From the NCBI RefSeq assembly GCF_008124765.1, contig NZ_VNHS01000005.1, positions 248,001 to 312,000 of the forward strand: a DNA stretch of 64,000 nucleotides. Direction: 5' to 3'. The stretch comes from Paenibacillus methanolicus. Lineage in GTDB: Bacteria > Bacillota > Bacilli > Paenibacillales > Paenibacillaceae. Below are positions 51,804 to 59,771 of the stretch, piece after piece (the stretch's first letter is position 1; each line of letters opens with the position of its first letter). The position numbers and the translations under genes are program-made. A model generated the notes under the pieces. The model was not told where the DNA came from. It searched no databases and saw nothing but the letters and a program-made list of their open reading frames with translations.

Positions 51804-53627
51804 CTAATTCCAGCCCGGCATTTCGTCCAACGTCAGCACGTTGGATGCGCCGTAAATGCCCGGCAGCGAACTGCGGTTCTCTTCGATGAAATCCGGCCAG
51901 AGCATGGCGTAAATCCACTTGTTCTGGCTGGCGAGCAACGAGGCGGACGGCATGAACTGGCATTCGCCGATCGCGATCGGCTTGCCGGCCGATACCCGGA
52001 GCATCGTATTGTAGTTGTTCTGGGTGTACCCGGTGTTGTACACGTCGAGCGAGGCGATGTCGAAGTAAGCGGAGCCCGGATTGTATGCGTCGATCTCCGT
52101 GCTCAAGTTCGAGAAGTCCTGTACGTTCCATACCCAGATCAAGTTCTCGAGCCCCTTGGTATTAACGAGGTAATCGTGCGTGATCTGATACAGCTTCGCG
52201 GTGCCGTTCGCGCCCTTGTGGCATGCCCACCAGAAGACGCATTGGTTCATCTCGTGGAACGGACGGAACAGCACGACGACGTTGTTGTTCTCCAGATCCT
52301 GCAGGTAGGTGGCTAATGTGTCCAGACGGCCGATCCAGGCGTTGTACAAGCTCGTGCCCGGCGTCGTCAGCTGGGTGAATTGAGCGGAGGTCAGCTTGGC
52401 GGCATTGCCGGCGCCGATGTCGTCCCACGAGCAATATTCGTCGCGCGTCGGAGCGCAAGGATGATACATGAGCGTGACGAGCGCGCCTTTGTTGAACTGG
52501 TTCTTCGCTTCGTTGATCATGTTCCAGCGGTTGTTGACGGCCTGGCTCCCGAATCCGAAATCCCCACCCCACAAGGAAGGCGTTCTCCCCGTAATCGAGG
52601 CGATCGTATTGCTGTCGCTCGTCGGCGTGCCGGCGTTCTTGTTCTCGATGCCGACGATCGTGTGATTGCCGGAAATGCCGTACAGGTAATCCAACACGCG
52701 CTGCTTGACCGCCGCGACGCCGCCGGTGCCGCCGCTTGCGCTGGCATACGCTTCGAGCTCATAGAGCGAGAATCCGTAAGCCGTCGCGCGTTGGATGAGA
52801 TAGACCTTCACATAGCGGGCCGTAACGGGCGAGAAGGTGATGGAATTGACGCCGCCGGTGCCGTTGTAATTCGAGTAAACGGTCGTCCACGAGACGTTAT
52901 CCGCGGAGGTCTGTACTTGGAACTGCTTCGCGTAAGCCAGCTCCCAGCGCAGGACGACCTTGGCCACCGTCTGCTGAGAGCCGAGATCGACGGTGATATA
53001 CTGCTGATCGGCGTAGGCCGAGCTCCAGCGGGTCGACGTGCTGCCGTCCACCGCGTAGGAAGCGGCCTTGGTCGCGTCCTCCGTCGTGGCTACGCTCACC
53101 GGCCTGCCGAGCGCGAGGTTGCCGCCGCCCGATCCGGCTCCGTCCTCGCCGTAAATCTCGAATTCATAAAGGGAATAGCCGTACGCGGTCGCGCGCTGGA
53201 ACGCGTACATTTTGACATAACGGACGTTGGCGTTGAATGTGATCGTATTGGTGCCGCCGGTGCCGTTGTAGTTGGAGTAAACGGTCGTCCAGGTCGCGTT
53301 GTCGTTGGAGGTTTGGATTTGGAACCCCTTGGCGTAGGCGGCTTCCCACTTCAGTACTACGCTGGATACGGAACGGGTTGCGCCGAGGTCGACGATGATA
53401 TACTGCTGATCGTTCGCGATCGACGACCAGCGGGTGGCGGTGCTGCCGTCCACCGCATTGGCGCCGCCGTATTGGGCGTTCTCCGTGGAAGAGACGGTAA
53501 CGGCTTTGCCAAGGGCGAGATTGACCGTCGCCGCCTTGACGGGGGCGGTCGCGAACGCGGCGGCGCATGCGAGCAGCAGGAGCGCCGATAATATCGCCAG
53601 CCAAATCGTACGGGTATTAAACGTCAT
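51804..53627 (-). CDS. Secreted GH26 beta-mannanase with two discoidin-like domains
   Basis: A 607-residue secreted enzyme. A signal peptide (to about 32) is followed by two F5/8 type C (CBM32-like) domains at about 36-165 and 172-300, each with AVDGSTxTRWSS and IIVDLG/ITVDLG motifs, then a GH26 barrel (about 307-600) with acid/base Glu459 in FRPFHEMN and nucleophile Glu555 in IAIGECQF. AGGAGG precedes ATG 53627. It would hydrolyse mannan outside the cell. The gene is divergent from the LacI regulator, with a cre-like element in between. Confidence 0.92.
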   Translation of the reverse strand: MTFNTRTIWLAILSALLLLACAAAFATAPVKAATVNLALGKAVTVSSTENAQYGGANAVDGSTATRWSSIANDQQYIIVDLGATRSVSSVVLKWEAAYAKGFQIQTSNDNATWTTVYSNYNGTGGTNTITFNANVRYVKMYAFQRATAYGYSLYEFEIYGEDGAGSGGGNLALGRPVSVATTEDATKAASYAVDGSTSTRWSSAYADQQYITVDLGSQQTVAKVVLRWELAYAKQFQVQTSADNVSWTTVYSNYNGTGGVNSITFSPVTARYVKVYLIQRATAYGFSLYELEAYASASGGTGGVAAVKQRVLDYLYGISGNHTIVGIENKNAGTPTSDSNTIASITGRTPSLWGGDFGFGSQAVNNRWNMINEAKNQFNKGALVTLMYHPCAPTRDEYCSWDDIGAGNAAKLTSAQFTQLTTPGTSLYNAWIGRLDTLATYLQDLENNNVVVLFRPFHEMNQCVFWWACHKGANGTAKLYQITHDYLVNTKGLENLIWVWNVQDFSNLSTEIDAYNPGSAYFDIASLDVYNTGYTQNNYNTMLRVSAGKPIAIGECQFMPSASLLASQNKWIYAMLWPDFIEENRSSLPGIYGASNVLTLDEMPGWN

Positions 53628-53773
53628 GAATCTTACCTCCTAATGGAATGAGATGGGCCGAAGGGCCGGATGATTGCAGCAGGCCGTCCGGGCGAAACCG
53701 AACTACGACGCGAATCAAGCCGTCTTGCCGTCACCGTACGGATTTTCTTTCGGCCTCACCTCCCTCATTTTCA

Positions 53774-53787
53774 TGTAAGCACTTTCA
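53774..53787 (-). promoter_or_regulatory. cre-like site upstream of GH26
   Basis: On the minus strand TGAAAGTGCTTACA differs from the CcpA consensus only in the central CG (TG here). It lies about 150 bases before the GH26 start. Confidence 0.5.
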
Positions 53788-54100
53788 TTTGTTCGAATAC
53801 AAGCATTAATAAGCTGCACGCTTATCAATCATCTTGTATTTCGGGATGAAACGCGCCGCGTCACTGAAGTCATCGCAGCCGTTTCGCCTCGAACGATATA
53901 ATAAAGTTAAATAAACAAATTTGCAATACCTTTGATAAAGTTGAATTTTATTTATAAACCAGGTCATCGAAATCCGCTAAGAAGCATAAGGGGAGGCAAA
54001 TGCGGCAAGCGCGATCGAAGCATGCGGCACGATACCGAAATTCCGTTTATGTCTGAAGGAGAGAAATGAGTCGGGGAATATCGCTGGGGCGGATAGCGAA

Positions 54101-54118
54101 GTTCAAGGTGGCTTGAAC
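54101..54118. promoter_or_regulatory. Inverted repeat upstream of lacI
   Basis: GTTCAAG and CTTGAAC are perfect 7-bp arms around GTGG. Position suggests an autoregulatory or activator site. Confidence 0.4.
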
Positions 54119-54172
54119 ATGGGGAAGCGGCTAATTAATGCCTAACAATTCCACTAATTATTTACTTTGATA

Positions 54173-54188
54173 GTTGAAATTTGTTGAA
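54173..54188. promoter_or_regulatory. Tandem GTTGAA half-sites upstream of lacI
   Basis: GTTGAA-ATTT-GTTGAA; the same half-site in tandem occurs upstream of the SLH glycanase and of binding-protein gene 2, and in inverted form in the operon 1 promoter. Confidence 0.5.
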
Positions 54189-54239
54189 CTAACCATTATG
54201 CTTAAGCTATACACGCAACATCAAGGGGGATCGATAGCC

Positions 54240-55286
54240 GTGAAGAAAGTAACGCTGCAGATGATCGCGGATCATTTGCAAGTATCGAAGGCGCTCGTAT
54301 CGAAGGCGTTGTCCAACGATCCGGCCGTCAACGACGGGACGAAGGAAACGATCTGGAAGACGGCGGAGGAGATGGGCTACCGCTTCAAAATGTCCCGGAA
54401 GACGATACCGGCGGCGAAAACCGGCAACCTGGCGGTGCTCATGCCAAGAGCCTACCTGGACGATATGGAGTATTGGGGCAAGGTGCTCCATGGCATCGAG
54501 AACGAGCTGCAAAATCATAACTTCAGCATGATTCTCTCCAGCATCGATATTTCGCTCTCCCCGAAGGACGGGCTTCCGTCGAGCATCCACGAGCGCAAAG
54601 TGGACGGCGCTATCGTCATGGGACATCTGCCCGACAGCTATGTCAACTCGCTCAAGGCGAACGCCTTCCCGTTCATGATGGTGGACGCGAATTTGCTCGA
54701 CCCTTCGATCGACCACGTGCTGGCCAACAACTTCCTTGGCGCCTACCAAGCAACGACGTATTTGCTAGAAGCCGGACACCGCAGAGTCGCCTTCGTCGGC
54801 GACGAGCATACGTCCTGGAGTTTCCGGGAGCGCAATCGCGGCTTCATCGAGGCGATCCGCGATTATATCCGCCGGACCGGCAAGGAAGTGTCGTATGAAT
54901 TTGTCGCCGGCGTCGGGGTAAGCGGCACCGGCATGTACGTCTCGCCGCAGTTCGCCAGCGATCTGAGGGCGCAGGCTTCGGGCGAGCGGCCGGTGACGGG
55001 ATTGTTCTGCGCGAACGACCTGACCGCCTTCGAGGCGCTGCGCTTCTTGGCGGAGGGCGGCATTCACTGCCCGGCGGACGTCTCGGTCGTCGGCTTCGAC
55101 GATCTGACGCTGACCGAGATCATGCATCCGAAGCTGACGACGGTCCGCGTGCCGAAGTCGGTCATCGGCAGCCGAGCGGCGCAGCTCATCCTGCGCCGGA
55201 TCAACGAGCCGGACGCGACGGCCGAGCACGTGCTGCTGTCGACCGAGCTGGTGGAGCGCGCTTCGGTAAACGAATATAAGGGGTAA
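54240..55286 (+). CDS. LacI family transcriptional regulator
   Basis: A 348-residue LacI-type regulator. The N-terminal HTH is VTLQMIADHLQVSKALVSKALSND with hinge helix AEEMGYRFKM, then the periplasmic-binding-like sensor domain (NLAVLMPRAYLDDM; GHRRVAFVGDEHTSWSFRER; GLFCANDLTAFEALRFLAEGG; VSVVGFDDLTLTEIMHPKLT). GTG 54240 is set by AAGGGGGA. It sits between GH26 and the second importer operon and is the obvious candidate for their substrate-dependent control. The inducer is probably an oligosaccharide (inference). Confidence 0.92.
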   Translation: MKKVTLQMIADHLQVSKALVSKALSNDPAVNDGTKETIWKTAEEMGYRFKMSRKTIPAAKTGNLAVLMPRAYLDDMEYWGKVLHGIENELQNHNFSMILSSIDISLSPKDGLPSSIHERKVDGAIVMGHLPDSYVNSLKANAFPFMMVDANLLDPSIDHVLANNFLGAYQATTYLLEAGHRRVAFVGDEHTSWSFRERNRGFIEAIRDYIRRTGKEVSYEFVAGVGVSGTGMYVSPQFASDLRAQASGERPVTGLFCANDLTAFEALRFLAEGGIHCPADVSVVGFDDLTLTEIMHPKLTTVRVPKSVIGSRAAQLILRRINEPDATAEHVLLSTELVERASVNEYKG

Positions 55287-55299
55287 CTAATTGGGTAAT

Positions 55300-55345
55300 A
55301 ACAAAGCCGGCCGTGCACGTCATATCGTGCGCGGCCGGCTTTGTT
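55300..55345. terminator. Bidirectional terminator
   Basis: AACAAAGCCGGCCG and CGGCCGGCTTTGTT pair, with an inner GCACG/CGTGC stem. It serves lacI and, on the other strand, the 48-codon gene. Confidence 0.9.
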
Positions 55346-55351
55346 CGTTTA

Positions 55352-55498
55352 TTAGAAGTTGCGGCGTCGTTGTCTGCCCCAACCGCCTTGCGTATCATTC
55401 AATTCTTGCTCGGTCAGCGTTTGCTCCAGATCGTTCAATTCCGTTTCCGGCGCGTTTGGCTGCGGATCTTCTTCCTTCGGGTTCTGCGATTCCGACAT
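55352..55498 (-). CDS. 48-residue peptide with double-glycine-type leader
   Basis: ATG 55498 follows GGAGGTG at ideal distance; the frame ends TAA at 55352, seven bases before a strong terminator. The first 30 residues are acidic and polar (MSESQNPKEEDPQPNAPETE). Then LTEQELNDTQGG fits the LSxxELxxIxGG pattern of leaders cut by C39 peptidase transporters, with Thr at the usual hydrophobic -4 position. The remaining WGRQRRRNF is short and strongly basic. It could be a secreted peptide signal, a bacteriocin-like or modified-peptide precursor, or a small intracellular protein. No exporter or modifying enzyme is encoded nearby. Confidence 0.55.
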   Translation of the reverse strand: MSESQNPKEEDPQPNAPETELNDLEQTLTEQELNDTQGGWGRQRRRNF

Positions 55499-55512
55499 GA
55501 TGGCACCTCCAA

Positions 55513-55532
55513 GTAGGATAGTGTCATCCTAC
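55513..55532. promoter_or_regulatory. Inverted repeat upstream of the 48-codon gene
   Basis: GTAGGAT and ATCCTAC are exact arms around AGTGTC, directly before the ribosome binding site on the minus strand. The string GGATAGTGTCAT from it recurs at 55625-55636. It may be an operator or an RNA hairpin next to the ribosome site. Confidence 0.45.
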
Positions 55533-55653
55533 CATAGGCGGCGCATATGAGGTATTACCCGTTTGGGGGAGGGGGAGCAACTGGATTGCGAGTACCAATT
55601 TCAGCAGAATGATGACTAGTTCACGGATAGTGTCATATATCCACTAAAGGTGT

Positions 55654-55668
55654 TTCAACTTATTCAAC
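55654..55668. promoter_or_regulatory. Tandem TTCAAC half-sites upstream of importer operon 2
   Basis: TTCAAC-TTA-TTCAAC, same spacing as at 19427-19441. Confidence 0.5.
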
Positions 55669-55867
55669 AAAATCGCGTGATTGCCCCGATAGGGAAACCC
55701 GCCGTGTATGACACGGAAACTTAGTTCGCAATCATACGCTGCACCAGGATGGAACCCAATGAAACTCTACTTTTTCTTCGATGTTCCTTCATCCCTCAAA
55801 TCCGCCTCTATTCGTCAAGACCCTCTTCATTGCGGAGTTCTTTCGACCGTTTTCGAGAAACTAAATT

Positions 55868-55961
55868 AAACAAATTGAATTATTTTTATTAAAATAAAAT
55901 AATTTTGTTTACAGAATTTAACGGCGGGGATATAATCAACGTGTAATTGAAAGCGCGTACA
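55868..55961 (+). promoter_or_regulatory. Promoter, AT-rich inverted repeat and cre site of importer operon 2
   Basis: TTTACA (55908-55913) and TATAAT (55931-55936) are 17 bases apart. Upstream, 55868-55886 and 55896-55910 form an imperfect AT-rich inverted repeat (AAACAAA...TTTGTTT ends). TGAAAGCGCGTACA at 55948-55961 matches the cre consensus except one base and lies just after the start point. Confidence 0.75.
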
Positions 55962-56007
55962 TTTCCAGTCGCGCCCAATGGATGAATTCATAATAGGGGG
56001 ATTGTGA

Positions 56008-57654
56008 ATGAAACGGACGAGAGTGCTTCTGGCTTTAACGCTGGCGTCGGTGATGTTCGTCGCCGCGTGCTCCGGCAGTAACGGCAGCGGGAATGGCGAT
56101 GGGAATGGCGACGGCGCCAACGAACCCGGCAACGGTGGGCAGACGGCGAATCAAGAGGGCGGAGATACCGCGCCGACGGAGCCGCTGGCGATTAGCATGG
56201 CGCTGATGGCAGGTTCCAAGACGCCGGATTCCTGGGCGGAGAAGACGCTGGAGGAAGAATTGGGCAAGACGATGGGGCGGAAGGTCGACGTAAAGCCGGT
56301 TTTTCTCCCGGACTGGTCGGAGCTGAACACGAAGATCAACCTGCTGATGAGCGCGAAGGACACGCGGCCCGGCATTCTGTGGACGGGCGATACGAAGGAA
56401 TTCACGAAGTGGGTGGACGCGGGCATCGCGCAGGACTTGACCCCGTCGCTTCAGAAATACGGCAAAGAAATCATCAACTACTATTCGAAAGACACCCTGT
56501 TCTACCATTGGGATAAGAGCGGGAAGATGTTCCGCATTCCGGGCGACGTGCCCGAGGCGAGCTACATGACGACCATTCTGCGCAAAGACTGGCTCGACAA
56601 GCTCGGCCTGCAGGTGCCGAAGACGCTCGACGAATACGTGAACGTCCTGCGCGCCTTTGCCAACAACGATCCGGACGGCAATGGCAAGAAGGATACGTTC
56701 GGCCTCTCGGGCGACAACTACTACCGCAGCTTGGCGCCGTTCTTCTACGCGTACGGGCTGGACGTGGAGAATTTCGTGAAGCAGCCGGACGGCTCCATCC
56801 AATTCGGCGCGCTCGATCCGAAGGTGAAGACGGTGCTCGCCCTGCTCGCGGACCTGTACAAGGAAGGCGTCCTCGATCCCCGCATGACGACAAGCGCGAA
56901 CAACGACGACACGAAGGTGAACGATATTTTCGCCTCCGGCAAGGTCGGCTCGTTCTACCGGTGGGTCGATTACTTCAACCCGGGGAACTCGGTCGCGATG
57001 TCGTTCAAGAAACTCAACCCGCAAGGCGAATATATCTCGGTTGACCCGATTCAAGGACCGGACGGCTTCGGCTCGGATCTGCCGGATCCGCGCATCGGCT
57101 GGTGCTACCTGATCGTCACGGATGCGGCCGAAGCGGGCGACGCCGTTCAGGTGCTGAACACGATGGCGACGCCGGAGGTGTTCAAGCTCGTCACGTTCGG
57201 CCGGGAAGGCGAGCACTACAAGATGGAGAACGGCACGTTCACGCCGACGATTCAGCCGGAGGAAGGCAGCAAGCTCGGCCTCGGCAACTTCGGCTGGTAC
57301 ATCCAGCGCAAGGACGCGGCCAACATCAAGAACACGCCGGAAGTGACGGCCATGTTCGAGCAGAAGCTCACGACTTCCCAGCCGATGCGCGATAAGATCG
57401 TCGTGTTCAAGGCGATCAACCGGCCGGAGTGGGACCGCTATTCCGCGGACGTGAAGAAGGCGCGCGATGAGCTGTTCTGGGGCATTATTACGGGCAAGAC
57501 GCCGATCGACGCGCTCGACGGTTTCGCCAAGACGTACGAGAAGCTGGGCGGCAAGAAGATCGACGAGGAGGCGGCGGGGCTGTTCGACAAGGAGCAAGCC
57601 GAGCGCGCCGAGTACGACAAGTGGTATGAAGCGAACATTACGCCTTACAAGTAA
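56008..57654 (+). CDS. ABC transporter substrate-binding lipoprotein (LplA type)
   Basis: A 548-residue lipoprotein (lipobox VAAC, Cys21), of the long LplA/YtcQ class of sugar-binding proteins typical of Paenibacillaceae. Motifs: TRPGILWTGDTKEFTKWVDAG, RIPGDVPEASYMTTILRKDW, DPDGNGKKDTFGLSGDN (calcium-loop-like) and FYRWVDYFNP. It heads the operon with LplB/LplC-type permeases and saccharide-processing enzymes. GGGGGG precedes the ATG. Ligand inferred as an oligosaccharide. Confidence 0.92.
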   Translation: MKRTRVLLALTLASVMFVAACSGSNGSGNGDGNGDGANEPGNGGQTANQEGGDTAPTEPLAISMALMAGSKTPDSWAEKTLEEELGKTMGRKVDVKPVFLPDWSELNTKINLLMSAKDTRPGILWTGDTKEFTKWVDAGIAQDLTPSLQKYGKEIINYYSKDTLFYHWDKSGKMFRIPGDVPEASYMTTILRKDWLDKLGLQVPKTLDEYVNVLRAFANNDPDGNGKKDTFGLSGDNYYRSLAPFFYAYGLDVENFVKQPDGSIQFGALDPKVKTVLALLADLYKEGVLDPRMTTSANNDDTKVNDIFASGKVGSFYRWVDYFNPGNSVAMSFKKLNPQGEYISVDPIQGPDGFGSDLPDPRIGWCYLIVTDAAEAGDAVQVLNTMATPEVFKLVTFGREGEHYKMENGTFTPTIQPEEGSKLGLGNFGWYIQRKDAANIKNTPEVTAMFEQKLTTSQPMRDKIVVFKAINRPEWDRYSADVKKARDELFWGIITGKTPIDALDGFAKTYEKLGGKKIDEEAAGLFDKEQAERAEYDKWYEANITPYK

Positions 57655-57676
57655 AGGGCGATAGGAGGAGAAGCGC

Positions 57677-58642
57677 ATGGCAGTTATGAATGGAGCGGCG
57701 CGCCGGGGCCAAGCTGCGGGCGCAGGCGCTGGCGCTAGGCGGCCGCTGTGGAAGGATTTGATCCGGGACCGGTATTTGTACTTGCTGCTGCTGCCGGGCC
57801 TGCTGCTCATCCTCTTGTTCCGCTACGGTCCGATGTACGGCGTGGTGATCGCGTTTCAGGACTACAACATCTACAAGGGCATCTCGGGCAGCGAGTGGGT
57901 CGGGTTCGATCAGTTCACGCGGCTGTTCAACTCGCCGGATTTCGTCGAGATTCTCAGCAATACGATCATTATCAGTTTGTACAAATTGGCGGCTTCGTTC
58001 ACGATCCCGATCATTCTGGCGCTGCTGCTGAACGAGCTGCGCGGCGTCGTCTTCAAGCGGTTCGCCCAATCGGTGATTTACCTGCCGCATTTTGTCAGCT
58101 GGGTCATTTTCTCCGGCATCATTATTACGTTCCTGAACCCGGTCGACGGAATGGTGAATGTCGTCATCCAGCATTTCGGCGGTTCACCGGTCGATTTCCT
58201 GGGCGACGTGCGCTATTTCCGCCCGATGCTCGTCATCACGGACGCATACAAGGAAGTCGGTTGGGGCACGATCATCTACCTGGCGGCCATTGCCGGGGTG
58301 AACGCGGAGCTGTACGAGGCGGCGCGCATCGACGGGGCGACCAAGCTGCGCCAAATGTGGCACGTGACGCTGCCCGCGATCCGGCCGGTCATCGTCATCC
58401 TCATCATCCTTAGCCTGGCGAACATTCTGGAGGCGGGCTTCCAGCAGATCTTCCTGCTGTACAACGCGCTCGTCTACGACGTGGCGGACATTATCGATAC
58501 GTACGTGTACCGCGTCGGCATTCAGGAGGCGAACTACAGCTACGCCACGGCGGCGGGATTGTTCAAATCGGCGGTGGCCATGGTGCTGATCCTGACCGTC
58601 AATACGATCGTGAAGAAGAGCGGCCAGGAAGGCCTGTGGTAA
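57677..58642 (+). CDS. ABC transporter permease (LplB/YteP type)
   Basis: A 321-residue CUT1-like permease with six spans after a basic N-terminus (LWKDLIRDRYLYLLLLPGLL; YGPMYGVVIAFQDYNIYKGI). The EAA loop is YEAARIDGATKLRQMWHVTLP (about residues 213-233). Ribosome site GGAGGAG. It pairs with the next permease. Confidence 0.93.
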   Translation: MAVMNGAARRGQAAGAGAGARRPLWKDLIRDRYLYLLLLPGLLLILLFRYGPMYGVVIAFQDYNIYKGISGSEWVGFDQFTRLFNSPDFVEILSNTIIISLYKLAASFTIPIILALLLNELRGVVFKRFAQSVIYLPHFVSWVIFSGIIITFLNPVDGMVNVVIQHFGGSPVDFLGDVRYFRPMLVITDAYKEVGWGTIIYLAAIAGVNAELYEAARIDGATKLRQMWHVTLPAIRPVIVILIILSLANILEAGFQQIFLLYNALVYDVADIIDTYVYRVGIQEANYSYATAAGLFKSAVAMVLILTVNTIVKKSGQEGLW

Positions 58643-58655
58643 AGGAGCGAGCGGT

Positions 58656-59531
58656 ATGAGACTTACGCGAGGCGAAAAAATGTTCTCCTATGCAAACGGG
58701 CTGTTCTTCATCGTGCTGATGCTGATCATGATTTACCCGTTCTGGTATATGGTCATGGGCTCGATCAGCGAGTCCGACCGGACGGCCGAAGGCGGGCTGT
58801 TCCTTATCCCGGCGGGCTTCTCGCTGACGGCGTACGCGGCGGTGTTCCAAAATGTGTCGATCCTCTCCGGCTTCAAGGTGACGCTCATTACGACCATCTG
58901 CGGCACGGCGATCGGCACGTTCTTCTCGGCGACGACGGCTTACGCGATCTCGCGGAAGCGGCTGCGCGGCGGGAAGCTGTTCTCGCTGCTCATCCTGTTC
59001 ACGATGCTGTTCAGCGGGGGCTTAATCCCGACTTACCTGCTTGTGAAGACGCTGCATATGATCGATACGTATTGGGCGCTCATCCTGCCGGGGACGATGG
59101 GGGCGTGGAACATTTTCGTCATGGTCGGCTTCTTCCGAGGCATTCCCGATGAGCTGGAGGAAGCGGCGCGCATCGACGGGGCGAATGATCTGACGATTTT
59201 CTTCCAGGTCGTCCTGCCGCTCTCCAAGCCGGTGCTCGCCACGGTCGGGCTGTTCATCGCCGTCGGCTACTGGAACGACTTCTTCTCCTCGGTGCTCTAC
59301 GCGACGGAGAAGGATATGTGGCAGCTGCAGATGGTGCTCAAGGATCTGATCAGCAACACGTCGGCGGCGATCTCGCAGGCGGGCATTTCGGTGGCGGTGC
59401 AGCAGCAGGTCAACCCGTTCACGGTCAAAATGGCGTCGATCATCGTATCGAGCTTGCCGATTCTCGCCGTCTATCCGTTCCTGCAAAAGCATTTCGTCAA
59501 GGGAGCGCTGATCGGCTCGGTGAAAGGCTAG
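58656..59531 (+). CDS. ABC transporter permease (LplC/YtcP type)
   Basis: A 291-residue permease: GEKMFSYANGLFFIVLMLIM start, six spans, EAA loop EEAARIDGANDLTIFFQVVLP (about 167-187) and the family ending HFVKGALIGSVKG. It is followed by a hairpin and two copies of the structured repeat before the next operon gene. No ATPase gene is present. Confidence 0.93.
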   Translation: MRLTRGEKMFSYANGLFFIVLMLIMIYPFWYMVMGSISESDRTAEGGLFLIPAGFSLTAYAAVFQNVSILSGFKVTLITTICGTAIGTFFSATTAYAISRKRLRGGKLFSLLILFTMLFSGGLIPTYLLVKTLHMIDTYWALILPGTMGAWNIFVMVGFFRGIPDELEEAARIDGANDLTIFFQVVLPLSKPVLATVGLFIAVGYWNDFFSSVLYATEKDMWQLQMVLKDLISNTSAAISQAGISVAVQQQVNPFTVKMASIIVSSLPILAVYPFLQKHFVKGALIGSVKG

Positions 59532-59545
59532 TAATCCAAAACAAG

Positions 59546-59571
59546 CAAGGCCCCTGGCAACGGGGGCTTTG
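59546..59571 (+). terminator. Hairpin after the permease gene
   Basis: CAAGGCCCC pairs with GGGGCTTTG (one G-T pair) around about seven bases. The T-run is only three bases, so it may be an attenuator or message stabiliser rather than a full stop. Confidence 0.55.
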
Positions 59572-59623
59572 TCATTGCTAGGAATCCTAGCTCCCGCGCC
59601 GGAGGAGGACTGGGAACCCACGC

Positions 59624-59765
59624 GCGCTTGGAGCTTTGTCCGCAAGGACAAAAGCGTGCCAAGCTCGAACTACCCGCCCAACGGGAACAAATCGTATTGG
59701 CACGAAGACGGAGTCCGGAGGGCGAAGCCCTTTGGTTCCCCTCGGCGGAGGGGGAAGGGGCGAGG
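59624..59765 (+). repeat. Structured repeat, copy C
   Basis: GCGCTTGGAGCTTTGTCC-GCAA-GGACAAAAGC, then GTGCCAA (59656-59662) pairing with TTGGCAC (59697-59703) around a small CCCG/CGGG hairpin, GGAGGGC-GAA-GCCCTTTGG, and CCCCTC-GGCG-GAGGGG, ending GGAAGGGGCGAGGGAGAAA. Copy D begins right after, a 148-base period. Confidence 0.9.
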
Positions 59766-59771
59766 GAGAAA

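Larger units (their letters stand above)
53628..54239. other. 612-bp intergenic region between GH26 and lacI
   Basis: No long gene. It contains the cre-like site at 53774, a GTTGAA at 53940, an inverted repeat GTTCAAG-GTGG-CTTGAAC at 54101-54118, and tandem GTTGAA at 54173-54188. Two very short frames with good ribosome sites, at 54000-54056 (18 codons) and 54067-54117 (16 codons), could be leader peptides but are not supported beyond that. Confidence 0.5.

Noticed and set aside
56035-57810. 591-codon minus-strand frame opposite the LplA-type gene
   Set aside because: Shadow of a typical binding-protein gene; Arg/Val/His-rich composition without any domain.
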